A DNA stretch of 64,000 bases from Mycobacterium kiyosense (lineage in GTDB: Bacteria; Actinomycetota; Actinomycetes; Mycobacteriales; Mycobacteriaceae): the NCBI GenBank assembly GCA_021654635.1, contig AP025179.1:3782001-3846000 (forward strand). Direction: 5' to 3'. The position numbers were made by a program, and so were the translations under genes. Under the pieces are notes generated by a model that was not told where the DNA came from, did no database searches, and saw only the letters and a program-made list of their open reading frames with translations. Positions 1 to 10,083 of this stretch are shown here, in pieces. How positions within the stretch are numbered: the stretch's first letter is position 1; the number at the start of each line of letters is the position of its first letter.

Positions 1-1795
1 TGCCGTCCACCTCTACCCGCACACCATGCGACTTCAATTGTGCGGCAACATCTTTCAAATAGTCCAGGTGCTCGTCGGCAACCGGGATGCCCACCACCTG
101 GATCGGCGCCAGCCACGCCGGGAACGCACCCGCGTAGTGCTCGGTGAGGATGCCGAAGAACCGCTCGATCGACCCGAACAGCGCGCGGTGGATCAGCACC
201 GGACGCTGTCGGCTGCCGTCCGCGGCGGTGTATTCCAGCTCGAAGCGCTCCGGCATGTTGAAGTCGACCTGCAACGTCGACATCTGCCAGCTGCGGCCCA
301 GCGCATCTTTGACCTGCACCGAGATCTTCGGCCCGTAGAACGCCGCGCCACCCGGGTCGGGAACCAGCTGCAGCCCGGACGCCTCACCGACCTCGCGCAG
401 CACCTCGGTGGCCTCATCCCACACCTCGTCGGAGCCCACATACTTCTCCGGGTCCTTGGTGGACAGCTCCAGGTAGTAGTCGTCCAGGCCGTAGTCGGCC
501 AGCAGGTCGAGCACGAAGCGCAGCACCGAGGTCAGCTCGTCGCGCATCTGCTCGCGGGTGCAGTAGATGTGGGCGTCGTCCTGGGTCATGCCGCGCACCC
601 GGGTCAGGCCGTGGATCACCCCCGACTTCTCCAACCGGTAGACGCTGCCGAACTCGAAGAGCCGCAACGGAAGTTCGCGGTAGGAACGCCCACGCGACCG
701 GTAGATCAGATGGTGCATCGGGCAGTTCATCGGCTTGGGGTAATAATTCTGGCCGGGCTTGCGCACCGAGCCGTCCTCGTTGTACTCGGCGTCGATCTGC
801 ATCGGCGGGTACATGCCCTCGGCGTACCACTCCAGGTGCCCCGAGGTGACGTAGAGTGCCTCTTTGGTGATGTGCGGGGTGTTGACGAACTCGTAGCCCG
901 CCTGCTCGTGCTTCTGCCGCGAGTACTCCTCCAGCTCGCGGCGCACGATGCCGCCCTTGGGGTGGAAAACGGCCAGTCCGGAACCGATTTCGTCGGGGAA
1001 GCTGAACAGGTCCAGCTCCACCCCCAGCTTGCGGTGGTCGCGGCGCTGCGCCTCGGCCAGCAACTCCAGGTGCCGGTCCAGGGCCTCCTGCGACTCCCAC
1101 GCGGTGCCGTAGATACGTTGCAGGCTGGCGTTGCGCTGGTCGCCGCGCCAGTAGGCGGCCGAGCTGCGGGTGAGCTTGAACGCCGGGATGTGCTTGGTGG
1201 TGGGGATGTGCGGCCCGCGGCACAGGTCGCCCCAAACCCGTTCGCGGGTACGAGGATTGAGGTTGTCGTAGGCGGTCAGCTCGTCGCCCCCGACTTCCAT
1301 TACATCCGGGTCCCCGGATTTGTCGTCGACGAGTTCGAGCTTGAACGGCTCGTCGGCCAGCTCCTGGCGGGCCTGGTCTTTGGAGGCATACACCCGCCGG
1401 TCGAAGAGCTGGCCCTCCTTGACGATCTGGCGCATCCGCTTTTCCAGCTTCTCCAGATCCTCGGGCGTGAACGGCTCACTGACGGCGAAGTCGTAGTAGA
1501 AGCCGTCGGTGATGGGCGGGCCGATGCCCAGCTTGGCGTGCGGGAACAAGTCCTGGACGGCTTGGGCCAACACGTGGGCGGCGGAGTGCCGGATCACGCT
1601 GCGACCTTCCTCGGTGTCGGCCGCGACGGGGGTCACCTCCACGTCGACCTCGGGCACCCAACTCAGGTCGCGCAACTTGCCCTCGGCGTCGCGCACCACC
1701 ACCACGGCATCCGGTGTCCCGCGCCGCGGCAGTCCCGCCTCGCCGACCGCGGCAGCCGCGGTGGTGCCGGCAGGGACCCGGATTGGGGCGCTCAT
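1..1795 (-). CDS. thrS: Threonyl-tRNA synthetase, 3' end cut by window edge
   Basis: Class II aminoacyl-tRNA synthetase that charges tRNA-Thr in the cytoplasm. About 598 residues are visible; the family is near 690, so roughly the last 90 residues (most of the anticodon-binding domain) lie outside. An N-terminal TGS-like segment is followed by the editing domain, with H70-x3-H74 (HSAAHVL) and DLCRGPH. The catalytic core shows [23 protein letters not shown] and [13 protein letters not shown]. The ATG at 1795 gives an N-terminus ([10 protein letters not shown]) typical of mycobacterial ThrRS. It is divergent from the LuxR-type gene across about 220 bp. In M. tuberculosis thrS is Rv2614c and is likewise next to a PE_PGRS gene (recalled synteny). 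Confidence 0.97.
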   Translation of the reverse strand, partial: MSAPIRVPAGTTAAAAVGEAGLPRRGTPDAVVVVRDAEGKLRDLSWVPEVDVEVTPVAADTEEGRSVIRHSAAHVLAQAVQDLFPHAKLGIGPPITDGFYYDFAVSEPFTPEDLEKLEKRMRQIVKEGQLFDRRVYASKDQARQELADEPFKLELVDDKSGDPDVMEVGGDELTAYDNLNPRTRERVWGDLCRGPHIPTTKHIPAFKLTRSSAAYWRGDQRNASLQRIYGTAWESQEALDRHLELLAEAQRRDHRKLGVELDLFSFPDEIGSGLAVFHPKGGIVRRELEEYSRQKHEQAGYEFVNTPHITKEALYVTSGHLEWYAEGMYPPMQIDAEYNEDGSVRKPGQNYYPKPMNCPMHHLIYRSRGRSYRELPLRLFEFGSVYRLEKSGVIHGLTRVRGMTQDDAHIYCTREQMRDELTSVLRFVLDLLADYGLDDYYLELSTKDPEKYVGSDEVWDEATEVLREVGEASGLQLVPDPGGAAFYGPKISVQVKDALGRSWQMSTLQVDFNMPERFELEYTAADGSRQRPVLIHRALFGSIERFFGILTEHYAGAFPAWLAPIQVVGIPVADEHLDYLKDVAAQLKSHGVRVEVDG

Positions 1796-2017
1796 CGGGC
1801 TGGTCTCCAATGCTGTGCGACGGGACGTGTCGAAACGGTCGCGACCATGCTATCGGGGGGCGGTCGGCCCGGACTCCCGCAGCCCGCGGCGCGAGTCACC
1901 GACCGCAGCCCGCACCCCGGCTGATTCACAGGACTTCGACAGCCCGGACCTCTGGGACGGACCGGCCCTCGAAGCGCACACTGCCGCCTTCGCCGTCGGG
2001 CCGGCGGGGTTGGGGAC

Positions 2018-4630
2018 GTGAATATGGTGTGTCTGCTCGAGCGCTGCGCCGCACTCAACGAGCTCGGCGCGTCGGCGCGATCCGCCCAGAGCGGTTCGGG
2101 TCGGGTGGTGCTGTTGCGCGGGGAAGCCGGCGTGGGCAAGACGGCGCTGCTCAACCGGTTCACCGGCGGGCTGGACGACTCGATTCAGGTGTTGACGGGC
2201 TGGTGCGACCCGCTGGCAGCACCGCCCCCGTTGGGCCCGCTGTTCGACGCGCTGCCCGGGTTCGGGGCAGCGGCGGCCGCAACCCTGTCTGCCGCGATCG
2301 AATCCCGCGACTCCGGCGCCCTCTACCGGCGGCTACTGACCGTCCTGCGGGACGGTCGGCGCCGGGTGTGGGTGATCGAGGATGCGCACTGGGCCGACGG
2401 GGCGACGTTGGATCTAATGCGATTCCTCACCCGGCGCGTCGAGTCGTTGCCGCTGCTGCTGGTGGTCTCCTACCGCGACGACGAGCTCGATCACCGGCAC
2501 CCGCTGGCGCTGGCGCTGGGTGATCTGGCCGGCTGCCCCACGGTCAGCCGGATCGGGCTGAAGCCGCTGAGCCGCGAGGCGGTGGCCGCGCTGGCCGCCC
2601 ACACCGGCGCCGACGTCGAGCACCTCTACGACCTCACCGGGGGAAACCCGTTTTACCTCACCGAGGTGCTGGCGGGCGGTGCCGCAGCGCTGGAGTGTGA
2701 TCTGTTGCCGCGCAGCATATTCGAGGCGGTGTGGGGCCGGCTGGCCCGGCTGTCGAAGCAGGCGCGACTGACCGCGCAAGCGGTGGCGGTCTGCGGGCCG
2801 CTCGCCGAGGTGGATTTGGTGCGCGAGGTGTGTCCGCAAGCCACGCTCGCATTGAGTGAATGCCTGGACGCGGGAGTGCTCGTCGCGAAATACGATGCGG
2901 TTCGTTTTCGTCACGAGTTGGCCCGGCATGCCACGTTGCAGCGCCTGCCCGATTACCTGCGCAAGGATTTGCACGCCCGTGCGCTGCGAGCACTCAGCGA
3001 GCCGCCGATCGAGCAGAACACTTTGGCAGCGTTGGTTTTTCATGCCGACCACGCCGACGATCACGACGCCGTCATCCGGTATGGTCCCGCCGCGGCCGAG
3101 CATGCCGCCATGCTGGGGGCGCATCGCGAGGCCGCCGAACTGTATGAATTGACGCTGCGGCACGGCCAGACCACCGACGACGAGAAGGTGCACTGGCTGG
3201 AACAGCACGCTTTCGCCAGCCATCTGTGCGGGCTGGGTGAGCCGGCCGTGTCGTCGTGGCGCGAGGCCATCAGGCTGTGCCGCTCGGCCGGGGACACGCT
3301 GGGTGAAGCGCAAAACCTGCGCTGGCTGTCGCACGAGCTGTACGGCATCGGCCGCGTCACCGAAGCCACCGATGCCGGACGGGAATCACTGCGGCTGTTG
3401 CAGGAATCCGGTCCCTGCCCGCAGCTGGCCTGGTCATTGGTGAATCTCGCCGAGATAGGAGTGCTCCGATTCGAGCAGTCGGCCACCGCGTACGCCGACC
3501 AGGCCATCACTCTGGGCACCCAACTCGGCGACCACGCCGTCGTCGTCCGCGCCCGCGGCTACGCCGCGCTGGCCAGGGTGCTGCAATCGGAAACCGGTTG
3601 GGAGGAATTGGAATCGGCTTGGCGCGAGGCCATGCTTTCCGACGCTCGTGGCGAGCACGCCGGACTGCTCGGATCGGATATCTGCTGGGCGGCGGCGCGG
3701 CAGTACGACCTGGAGCGCGCCGAGCGTTACATCGCCGAATCGCTTTCCTACTGCCGTGAACGCAACCTGGTCACGTTCGAGGCTTTCAATCTGGGCGTCA
3801 GTGCGCTCGTCGACCTGCATCGCGGCGAGTGGGCCCGGGCGAGTGCGTGCGCCGAGTCCCTGCTCGCCCGCCGGGGACTGCCGGCGTTGCACCGTATCCT
3901 GCCGCGCCTGGTGCTGGCGCTGATTCGCGCCCGCCGCGGGCATCCGGCTGTCGGCGCGCTGCTCGACGAAATCGCGGCCAGCTCCGAGCCCGAGCAGCTC
4001 CGGTTGTTCCCGATTGCCGCTGCCCGCGCGGAATCCGCGTGGCTGGCCGGTGACGACGACACCGCACAACGCGAGGCGCGCGAGGCCCTGATTGATGCCG
4101 GCATGGACCGCGATCCGTCGCTGACCTGGCAATTGCGCCGGTGGATGCTAATGCCCGGCCCCCAGTCGATCTCCGTGGCCGTCGAGCCCCCACTCACACC
4201 GGTCCAGTTGGAGATCGCCGGTGATTGGCGTGCCGCCGCGCAGCAGTGGACGCAGCGCGGCTGCCCCTATGAGGCGGCGATCGCTCAACTGGGCGGGGAC
4301 CTCGCCGCGGTCGAATCGGCCTTGACCACGTTCCGGCGTCTCGGCGCGCGGGCCGCGACGCGTCGCGCACAGCAGCGGCTGGCTGAGGTACGAGGTCTTT
4401 CCCGGCGCGGTCGCCACACCGAGACGTTGGCCGACCCGGACGGGTTGTCTCGCCGGGAACGCGAGGTACTGGATCTGATTGCGTTGGGGCAAAGCAACAT
4501 TCAGATCGCCGCCGCACTGCATATCAGCCCGAAGACAACCGGATGTCACGTCAGCTCGATCCTGGCGAAACTCGGTGTGCGCAACCGGACCCAGGCCGCC
4601 GCGCACGTGCGTGGCCGGGTCAACAGCTAG
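2018..4630 (+). CDS. Large LuxR-family (LAL/MalT-like) ATPase transcriptional regulator
   Basis: An 870-aa signal-transduction regulator with an N-terminal ATPase, a long helical repeat middle and a C-terminal LuxR helix-turn-helix. Walker A is GEAGVGKT at residues 35-42; a Walker B-like VWVIEDAHWAD lies near 116-126. The segment from about 330 to 790 is rich in Ala/Leu helices of TPR type. The last 60 residues carry LSRREREVLDLIALGQSN and a recognition helix (ISPKTTGCHVSSILAKLG). The start is GTG 2018; ATG 2024 in the same frame is equally possible. The stop overlaps the convergent PE_PGRS gene by 4 bp. The inducing ligand and target genes cannot be read from sequence. I do not recall this gene at the thrS locus of M. 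tuberculosis. Confidence 0.9.
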   Translation: MNMVCLLERCAALNELGASARSAQSGSGRVVLLRGEAGVGKTALLNRFTGGLDDSIQVLTGWCDPLAAPPPLGPLFDALPGFGAAAAATLSAAIESRDSGALYRRLLTVLRDGRRRVWVIEDAHWADGATLDLMRFLTRRVESLPLLLVVSYRDDELDHRHPLALALGDLAGCPTVSRIGLKPLSREAVAALAAHTGADVEHLYDLTGGNPFYLTEVLAGGAAALECDLLPRSIFEAVWGRLARLSKQARLTAQAVAVCGPLAEVDLVREVCPQATLALSECLDAGVLVAKYDAVRFRHELARHATLQRLPDYLRKDLHARALRALSEPPIEQNTLAALVFHADHADDHDAVIRYGPAAAEHAAMLGAHREAAELYELTLRHGQTTDDEKVHWLEQHAFASHLCGLGEPAVSSWREAIRLCRSAGDTLGEAQNLRWLSHELYGIGRVTEATDAGRESLRLLQESGPCPQLAWSLVNLAEIGVLRFEQSATAYADQAITLGTQLGDHAVVVRARGYAALARVLQSETGWEELESAWREAMLSDARGEHAGLLGSDICWAAARQYDLERAERYIAESLSYCRERNLVTFEAFNLGVSALVDLHRGEWARASACAESLLARRGLPALHRILPRLVLALIRARRGHPAVGALLDEIAASSEPEQLRLFPIAAARAESAWLAGDDDTAQREAREALIDAGMDRDPSLTWQLRRWMLMPGPQSISVAVEPPLTPVQLEIAGDWRAAAQQWTQRGCPYEAAIAQLGGDLAAVESALTTFRRLGARAATRRAQQRLAEVRGLSRRGRHTETLADPDGLSRREREVLDLIALGQSNIQIAAALHISPKTTGCHVSSILAKLGVRNRTQAAAHVRGRVNS

Positions 4631-6461
4631 CCGTCCTGGCCGTGGTTGCCCGTGTAGCCGTTGTAGCCGTTGAGGCCGTTGCTACCGTTCGTCGTGGAAC
4701 CGGTGCCGTAGCTGCCGCCGCTCCCGTAGCCGCCGCCGCCCCCGCCGCTACCGCCGGACCCACCCTGGCTCCAGCCGCTGCTGCTGCCCTGCTGGCCGAA
4801 CAACGTCCCACCGGCGCCACCCGCAGCCCCGAGTCCGCTGCCGCCGCCGGTTCCTCCGGTCCCGCCGTTACCGCCGTCACCGCCGTTACCGCCGTTGCCG
4901 CCGACGTTGATGTTGCTGGCCTGCTCGCCCGACCCGCCCTGACCGCCGCCACCACCGAATCCGCCGACGCCACCGGCGCCCCCGCGCCTCCGGAACCGGC
5001 GGCACCACCCGCACCGCCGTTGCCGATCAGACCCGCGGCGCCGCCGGCACCGCCATTGCCACCGACGCCGCCCTGACCGCCGTCGCCGCCGGTACCGCCC
5101 AGGCCTCCGTCACCGCCATTGCCACCGGAAGACCGGAAGGAGCCCTGGTCACCGAGTCCCCCGCCACCGCCGGCACCGCCCTGACCGCCGCCGGCACCGG
5201 TACCACCCAAGCCGCCGGTGCCACCGGCACCACCGGCACCTCCGTCGCCGACCAGCAGACCACCGTGGCCGCCGGCTCCCCCTGCACCTCCGATACCGCC
5301 GGCGCTTCCGGCCGCCCCCGTGCCGCCGGTACCGCCGCCGCCACCGGCTCCCCGTACGCGAACTGACCGAAGTAGGCCGTACCACCAGGTCCGCCCCAGC
5401 CACCCGCCCCGCCGGGCGCTGATCCGAGGGCACCAGTGCCGCCGGCGCCTGCATACGCGGCGCCCGAAGCGATGCCGACGAATTGAGCGGTGCCGCCTAA
5501 ACCGCCGGTGCCCCCGTTTCCACCGGCACCGCCGGGACCGCCATTACCGCCCAGAGCCGTCCCGTCACCACCCCCGGCCGCCAGCGCGAACCCGCCGGTT
5601 CCGCCCGTGCCGCCGGTGGCGGCAAGTCCCGCGTCGGCGCCGGGTCCGCCGGTTCCCCGGTTGCGGTGGCACCGGCGAGGCTCGTGGTTCCGTACACACC
5701 ATTTGCTCCGAGTGTGGCGGCGACAGCGCTGACCTCGGAGTTGACGCCGTTGGCGCCGATCATGCCGGTGCCGCCCGGCCCGCCCGCGCCGCCGGTGCCG
5801 AACAGGATGGCGTTGCCGCCGCTGCCGCCGTGCCCGGCGATACCCCGTTGATCCCCGACACCCCGGCGCCGCCCTGGCCGCCGACCCCGCCGTTGCCGAA
5901 CAGCCAGCCGCCGCTGCCGCCGGTGCCGCCGGCCGCACCGGCGCCGCCCAGCCCGCCCGGCCCGCCGTTACCGAACAGCCCCGCCGCGCCGCCGTTACCG
6001 CCGGCCTGTCCCAGCGCGCCCGATCCGCCGGCGCCGCCGTTGCCGACCAGGATCCCGCCGGCACCGCCGTTGGCGCCGGTTCCCGCGGTGCCGTTGGCGC
6101 CGTCGCCGATCAGCGGTCGCCCCAGCAGCGCCTGGGTGGGCGCGTTGATCACGTTCTCCACCAGCTGCAACGGATCAGCACCGGCGGCCTCCGCCTGCGC
6201 ATATGCCCCGCCGGCCGCACCCAGCAACTGCGCGAACCGGTCGTGAAAGGCGGCCACCTGGGAACTGAGCCCCTGGTAGGCCTGTCCATATCCGGAAAAC
6301 AGCGACGCGACCGCGGCCGACACCTCGTCGGTACCCGCAGCCAACAACCCCGTCGTCTGGGTCACCGCCGCGGCGTTGGCCTCACCCAGCCGCGTCCCGA
6401 TACCCGCCAGGTCCGTTTCAGCCGTCGCCACCAACTGCGGCGTCACCGATAGAAAAGACAT
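4627..6461 (-). pseudogene. PE_PGRS family protein, broken by four frameshifts
   Basis: The first 92 residues are a normal PE domain ([20 protein letters not shown]; helical pair with [11 protein letters not shown]). A linker ([14 protein letters not shown]) and Gly-Gly-Ala/Gly-Gly-Asn PGRS repeats follow. The frame breaks near 5835-5855, 5660-5690, 5340-5365 and 4975-4995, and glycine-rich PGRS coding resumes after each break. The final frame ends NGYTGNHGQDG at a TAG at 4627-4629. All four shifts have the same sign, equivalent to one missing base each. This is what under-called G/C runs would give, so the gene may be intact in the organism. Position next to thrS matches PE_PGRS45 (Rv2615c). 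PE_PGRS proteins are surface or ESX-5-exported proteins. Confidence 0.88.
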
Positions 6462-6676
6462 TTGCCCGACCTCGCCCGAATCGCGGCGGCCCCCACGGCT
6501 GCCCTTCGCTCCTATCGTCGAACGACGGCCGGGCCGGGGAAATCGGGCAAATTACCGATTTCTTAGCTGAACCGGCAGACCCGGGCACCCCCGCACGGCA
6601 CGCAAGCCGCCAGCGTCCCCATATGCACGCTCGCGGCCCGCTTTCGACGGCATTCTGCGGCCGCTCGTCGGAATGC

Positions 6677-7204
6677 TCAGGGCTGTCCGGGCTTGAGCCG
6701 CACGAACAGCGCGTCGGCTTCGGTCAGCAGCGTGTCACCGTCGCGCAGCCGGCCGGACACGAAGATCTTGCGGCCCTCGTCGCGGTCGATGCCCGCCTCG
6801 AATTGCAGCTCTTTTTCGATCGGCACGATATTGCGGTAGTCGATCTTGAGGTAGGCGGTGCGCTGCCGGCGGCTGCCGGACAGCCACGCGCCGGTCAGGC
6901 CGAGCACACTGTCGAACAACATGCCCAGCGAACCGCCGTGCACGGCGCCGTTGCGGCCCAGATGAAACCGCGAAAACCGGGCCCAGCCCTCGATCCGGCC
7001 GTCCGCGGTCTTGCGGGCCTCCATCGGCACCGTCAGCAGGTTGCCACGCATCGGCAGGTCCATCCGCCGCCCTGACGGCGAGTGCCACTCGTCGGCGTCG
7101 TAGGGAGCCAGCAGCGCCGAGAGTTCCTCGAGCCGGTCGGCTGCCTGGCTGATGACCTCGTCGGGCGCGTCCACGGCGCGGGCGTGGTCCTGCAGTCTGC
7201 GCAC
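6677..7204 (-). CDS. PaaI-type hotdog thioesterase
   Basis: A hotdog-fold protein, probably an acyl-CoA thioesterase. The family core is visible as GRNGAVHGGSLGMLFDSVLG, then a strand pair (TAYLKIDYRNIVPIEKELQF) and FVSGRLRDGD. The open frame starts at a GTG (7204), but coding character continues upstream in the same frame (GFNPPEPTHKGGPDYGRF). It joins ATG 7299 only if one G is added to the GGGG run near 7275, giving a start MAAADQRHPGGG. The annotated 5' end is therefore probably too short by about 30 residues. It lies 136 bp (or about 40 bp from the likely start) after the aldo/keto reductase on the same strand, so the two are probably co-transcribed. Substrate unknown. Confidence 0.85.
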   Translation of the reverse strand: MRRLQDHARAVDAPDEVISQAADRLEELSALLAPYDADEWHSPSGRRMDLPMRGNLLTVPMEARKTADGRIEGWARFSRFHLGRNGAVHGGSLGMLFDSVLGLTGAWLSGSRRQRTAYLKIDYRNIVPIEKELQFEAGIDRDEGRKIFVSGRLRDGDTLLTEADALFVRLKPGQP

Positions 7205-7340
7205 CGCGTCGATGAATCGGCCGTAGTCGGGGCCGCCCTTGTGGGTGGGCTCGGGCGGGTTGAAGCCCCGCCGGGGTGTCGCTGATCTGCGGCTGCCATC
7301 AGGACACCGTATGCGGTGTGCCCCAGGGTGAGCCGCCGGG

Positions 7341-8198
7341 CTACTGGGCCGCGCCGGCCACCGACAGCGTCTCGAACTCCTCGTCGGACAGCTCGATGTC
7401 GGCGGCGGCGACGTTCTCCTCCAGGTGCGCCACCTTCGAGGTTCCCGGGATGGGCAGCATCACCGGTGACCGCTTGAGCAGCCATGCCAGCGCCACCTGC
7501 GACGGCGTCGCGTCGTGCGCGGCGGCGACCTGCTGCAGCGGGCCGCCCGGCGCCGCCAGCGGTCCGCCGGCCAGCGGGAACCACGGGATGAACCCGATGT
7601 TCTGGGTGGTCGCGGCGTCCACCAGCGGCTCGGCCTTGCGGCTGGTCACGTTGTACATGTTCTGCACGGACACGATCGGGGCGATCTGGCGGGCGGCCTC
7701 GAGTTGGTCGACGTCGATCTCGGAGAGACCGATGTGGCGGATCTTGCCCTCGTTCTGCAGGGCGACGAGCTCCCCCAGCTGGTCGGCCAACGGGACATTC
7801 GCGTCGATGCGGTGCAGCTGGAACAGGTCGATGGTGTCGACGGCCAACCGGCGCAGGCTCATCTCGCATTCCTGGCGCAGGTAGCTCGGATTGCCCAGTG
7901 GCACCCAGACATTCGGCCCGGTGCGCAGCAGGCCGGCCTTGGTGGCGATCACCAGGTCGGGGTAGGGATGCAGCGCCTCGCGGATGATCTCCTCGGACAC
8001 GTAGGGGCCGTAGGAGTCCGCGGTGTCGATGAAGTTCACCCCGAGTTCGACCGCGCGCCGCAGCACGCGCACGCATTCGTCGCGGTCGGCGGGCGGGCCC
8101 CACACCCCGTCGCCGGTCAGGCGCATCGCGCCGAAGCCGAGCCGGTTGACGGTCAGGTCGTTGCCGAGGGTGAATGTCCCGGAAGCTTGGGCGGTCAC
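7341..8198 (-). CDS. Aldo/keto reductase
   Basis: A 285-aa NADPH-dependent oxidoreductase with a TIM-barrel fold. The N-terminus (NRLGFGAMRLTGDGVWG), the catalytic Asp/Tyr segment (NFIDTADSYG), the Lys (VIATKAG) and the His (DLFQLHRID) give the family tetrad. A C-terminal cofactor segment reads PIPGTSKVAHLEENVAA. It is about the normal length for the YajO/MocA-like group. The start at ATG 8198 precedes MTAQASGTFTLGN; the divergent DUF1990 gene begins 33 bp away. Probably transcribed with the downstream thioesterase. Physiological substrate not predictable. Confidence 0.93.
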   Translation of the reverse strand: MTAQASGTFTLGNDLTVNRLGFGAMRLTGDGVWGPPADRDECVRVLRRAVELGVNFIDTADSYGPYVSEEIIREALHPYPDLVIATKAGLLRTGPNVWVPLGNPSYLRQECEMSLRRLAVDTIDLFQLHRIDANVPLADQLGELVALQNEGKIRHIGLSEIDVDQLEAARQIAPIVSVQNMYNVTSRKAEPLVDAATTQNIGFIPWFPLAGGPLAAPGGPLQQVAAAHDATPSQVALAWLLKRSPVMLPIPGTSKVAHLEENVAAADIELSDEEFETLSVAGAAQ

Positions 8199-8230
8199 GT
8201 TCCCGACCGTACGCGTGGCAAGCTGACTTG

Positions 8231-8734
8231 GTGGACCTGCACACGCTCGCCGAGCAGCAACTGACCTATCCGGAGGTGGGTGCGACGGCTGCCGGCCAAC
8301 TGCCCGCGGGGTACGGCCACCTCGACGTGTCGGCCCAGATCGGGACGGGACGGGATCGTTTCGAACAGGCTGCCAAGTCCCTCATGCACTGGGGCATGCA
8401 GCGCGGCGCCGGGTTGCGGGTGCAGGCCAGCACCGAGACGGTCTGCGTCTCCTCGGTGGTGGTGGTGACGGTGCTGGGCGTGCTGCGGGCGCCGTGCCGG
8501 GTGGTCTACGTGGTCGAGGAACCCGACATTCGCGGGTTCGCCTACGGCACCCTGCCCGGTCACCCGGAATCGGGCGAGGAACGCTTCGTGGTTTGCTACG
8601 ACCCGGACACCACCGCGGTGTACGCGCAGGTGTCAGCCTTCTCCCGCCCGGCGACCTGGTGGAGCAGGCTCGGCAAGCCGTTCGTCGCGGTGGCCCAGCG
8701 GGTGATCGCCAAGCGGTATCTGCGCGGCGTGTGA
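8231..8734 (+). CDS. DUF1990 family protein
   Basis: A 167-aa protein of the DUF1990 family (about 160-190 aa, found in actinobacteria and plants, function unknown). Recognisable segments are TYPEVGAT near the start, HWGMQRGAGL, VCVSSVVVVTVLG and the C-terminal GHPESGEERFVV with FSRPATWWSRLGKP. The frame is open from 8174, but that would overlap the divergent reductase gene, so GTG 8231 is preferred. It converges on the alpha/beta hydrolase gene with a gap of 3 bp. A lipid- or steroidogenic START-like fold has been suggested for the family; nothing here tests that. Confidence 0.85.
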   Translation: MDLHTLAEQQLTYPEVGATAAGQLPAGYGHLDVSAQIGTGRDRFEQAAKSLMHWGMQRGAGLRVQASTETVCVSSVVVVTVLGVLRAPCRVVYVVEEPDIRGFAYGTLPGHPESGEERFVVCYDPDTTAVYAQVSAFSRPATWWSRLGKPFVAVAQRVIAKRYLRGV

Positions 8735-8737
8735 CAG

Positions 8738-9982
8738 TTAGGACGCCGGGCGCTGAGTGAGCGGGGGGTACCCGTCGAGCAGGCCCGACTGCTGCAGCGC
8801 GTCCTGGATGAACACCTGCACCGGGCGTGACCGGATGAAGCCGGCGTGTCCGCCGCGATACCAGTAGATCTCGGGTTTGCCCCAGTGCTCCCACAGCCGG
8901 ATCACCTGCTCGCGCGGGTTGACCACCTGATCGGCGACTCCGGCGTAGACGAAGCGCCCCCGCATCGGCACCAGCGGGGTGAGCGAGAGCGGTGACATCA
9001 TCTCGCCGATGGGCTCGGCCAGCTTCATCGTGTCGCGGCGCGGATCGCCGGCGCGCAAACCCGAATGGCGGCTCAGCAACTCGACGAGGTTGGCCACCGG
9101 CACCCCGAGAATTGCACTGGTCAACCCGCTGTCCAGGCTGGCCACCAACGCGGCGATGTAGCCACCCAGCGACATGCTGTTCAGCCCGATCGGCGACTCG
9201 GGCTCCTGGGCACGCACCCAAGTCAGCAAACGCCGGATGTCCCAGACGGCTTGTGCGGTGGCATGCACGTCGTCCATCACGTCTTCACCCGGGAACACCG
9301 CGCCCTTGGGCAACCCGCGGGCCCGCCGGCCGTGCATGGGCAGCACCGGCAGCACCACGTTCAAGCCGAGCTCTTCGTGCAGCTTGCGGGCCCGGAAAAT
9401 CCTGAGATCGATTCCCGGGCGGCCCATTTCGGTGCCGTGCACGCAGATCAGCCAGGGCCGCGGCTCGGGATGGCGTAGCAGCACTGCGTATTCGCGCCGC
9501 AACGCGGTGTAGCCCAGCCACCGTTCGGCGCCGGGTTCGCCGGGATGCGGCGCGTAGCCGCTGTCGAACGACAGCCGCTGGCAGTCCCGTCCATCCTTGA
9601 CCTGCACGTCCGTAAGCGCTGGCGGCTCAACGAAATAACCCTTGGGCTCCTCCAGCCACCCTCTGGTTCGGTAGAACTCGAGCGCCTCGACCACCTCGTC
9701 GTTGATGCGCCGGAAGGCGGCGGGTCGGCTGACCGGGCGGCGCACCTTCAGACCCGCCAACACCACCTCGTCGCGAAATGCTTGCGCCGCCAACGCAATC
9801 GTAGGCCGTGCGATCGGCAGGTCGGGGACATCGAGGGCGTCGGAGTCGGCGCCGGAGTTGCGGTAGTCGCGCCACGAACTGGACAGGTAGCGACCGGTGT
9901 GGGCAAACGGCCGTGCCACCTCGCCGATGGCCCGACGCACCTTGCGGCCGCGGGTACGACGTTGTTCACCGGCTACTGTCAT
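8738..9982 (-). CDS. Alpha/beta hydrolase, Rv2627c-like
   Basis: A 414-aa protein very close in length to M. tuberculosis Rv2627c (413 aa), a DosR-regulon member. The hydrolase fold shows an oxyanion strand (WLICVHGTEMGRPG), the nucleophile elbow LNSMSLGGYIAAL (S-x-S-x-G-G form of GxSxG) and a C-terminal catalytic His in YRGGHAGFIRS. The basic N-terminus (RRTRGRKVRRAIGEVARPF) has no signal peptide. The substrate is unknown. The upstream region (10016-10033) contains only a weak DosR-like half site, so dormancy control is expected from the homologue but not shown here. Confidence 0.9.
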   Translation of the reverse strand: MTVAGEQRRTRGRKVRRAIGEVARPFAHTGRYLSSSWRDYRNSGADSDALDVPDLPIARPTIALAAQAFRDEVVLAGLKVRRPVSRPAAFRRINDEVVEALEFYRTRGWLEEPKGYFVEPPALTDVQVKDGRDCQRLSFDSGYAPHPGEPGAERWLGYTALRREYAVLLRHPEPRPWLICVHGTEMGRPGIDLRIFRARKLHEELGLNVVLPVLPMHGRRARGLPKGAVFPGEDVMDDVHATAQAVWDIRRLLTWVRAQEPESPIGLNSMSLGGYIAALVASLDSGLTSAILGVPVANLVELLSRHSGLRAGDPRRDTMKLAEPIGEMMSPLSLTPLVPMRGRFVYAGVADQVVNPREQVIRLWEHWGKPEIYWYRGGHAGFIRSRPVQVFIQDALQQSGLLDGYPPLTQRPAS

Positions 9983-10083
9983 AGCTCCGACGCTAACACC
10001 GCGCAGGCTCGCGCCGGTGGGACGAGGACCCGGATTTTGGTCACTTCAAGCCCGTGAATGGGGCGTGGATCACGTCCCCCGTG

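Noticed and set aside
26..1924. 632-aa open frame on the plus strand
   Set aside because: It is the antisense shadow of thrS; the minus strand has unbroken synthetase motifs and the plus frame has no domain.
1796..2017. T-box leader for thrS
   Set aside because: No specifier-loop or T-box consensus could be seen in the 222-bp region.
4700..5900. Proline/alanine-rich plus-strand frames that look like a secreted protein
   Set aside because: They mirror the PGRS glycine repeats of the minus strand; the minus strand has a proper PE domain.
10016..10033. DosR-like site (GGGACGAGGACCC) before the Rv2627c-like gene
   Set aside because: Only one arm fits; the spacing and second arm do not match the DosR palindrome.
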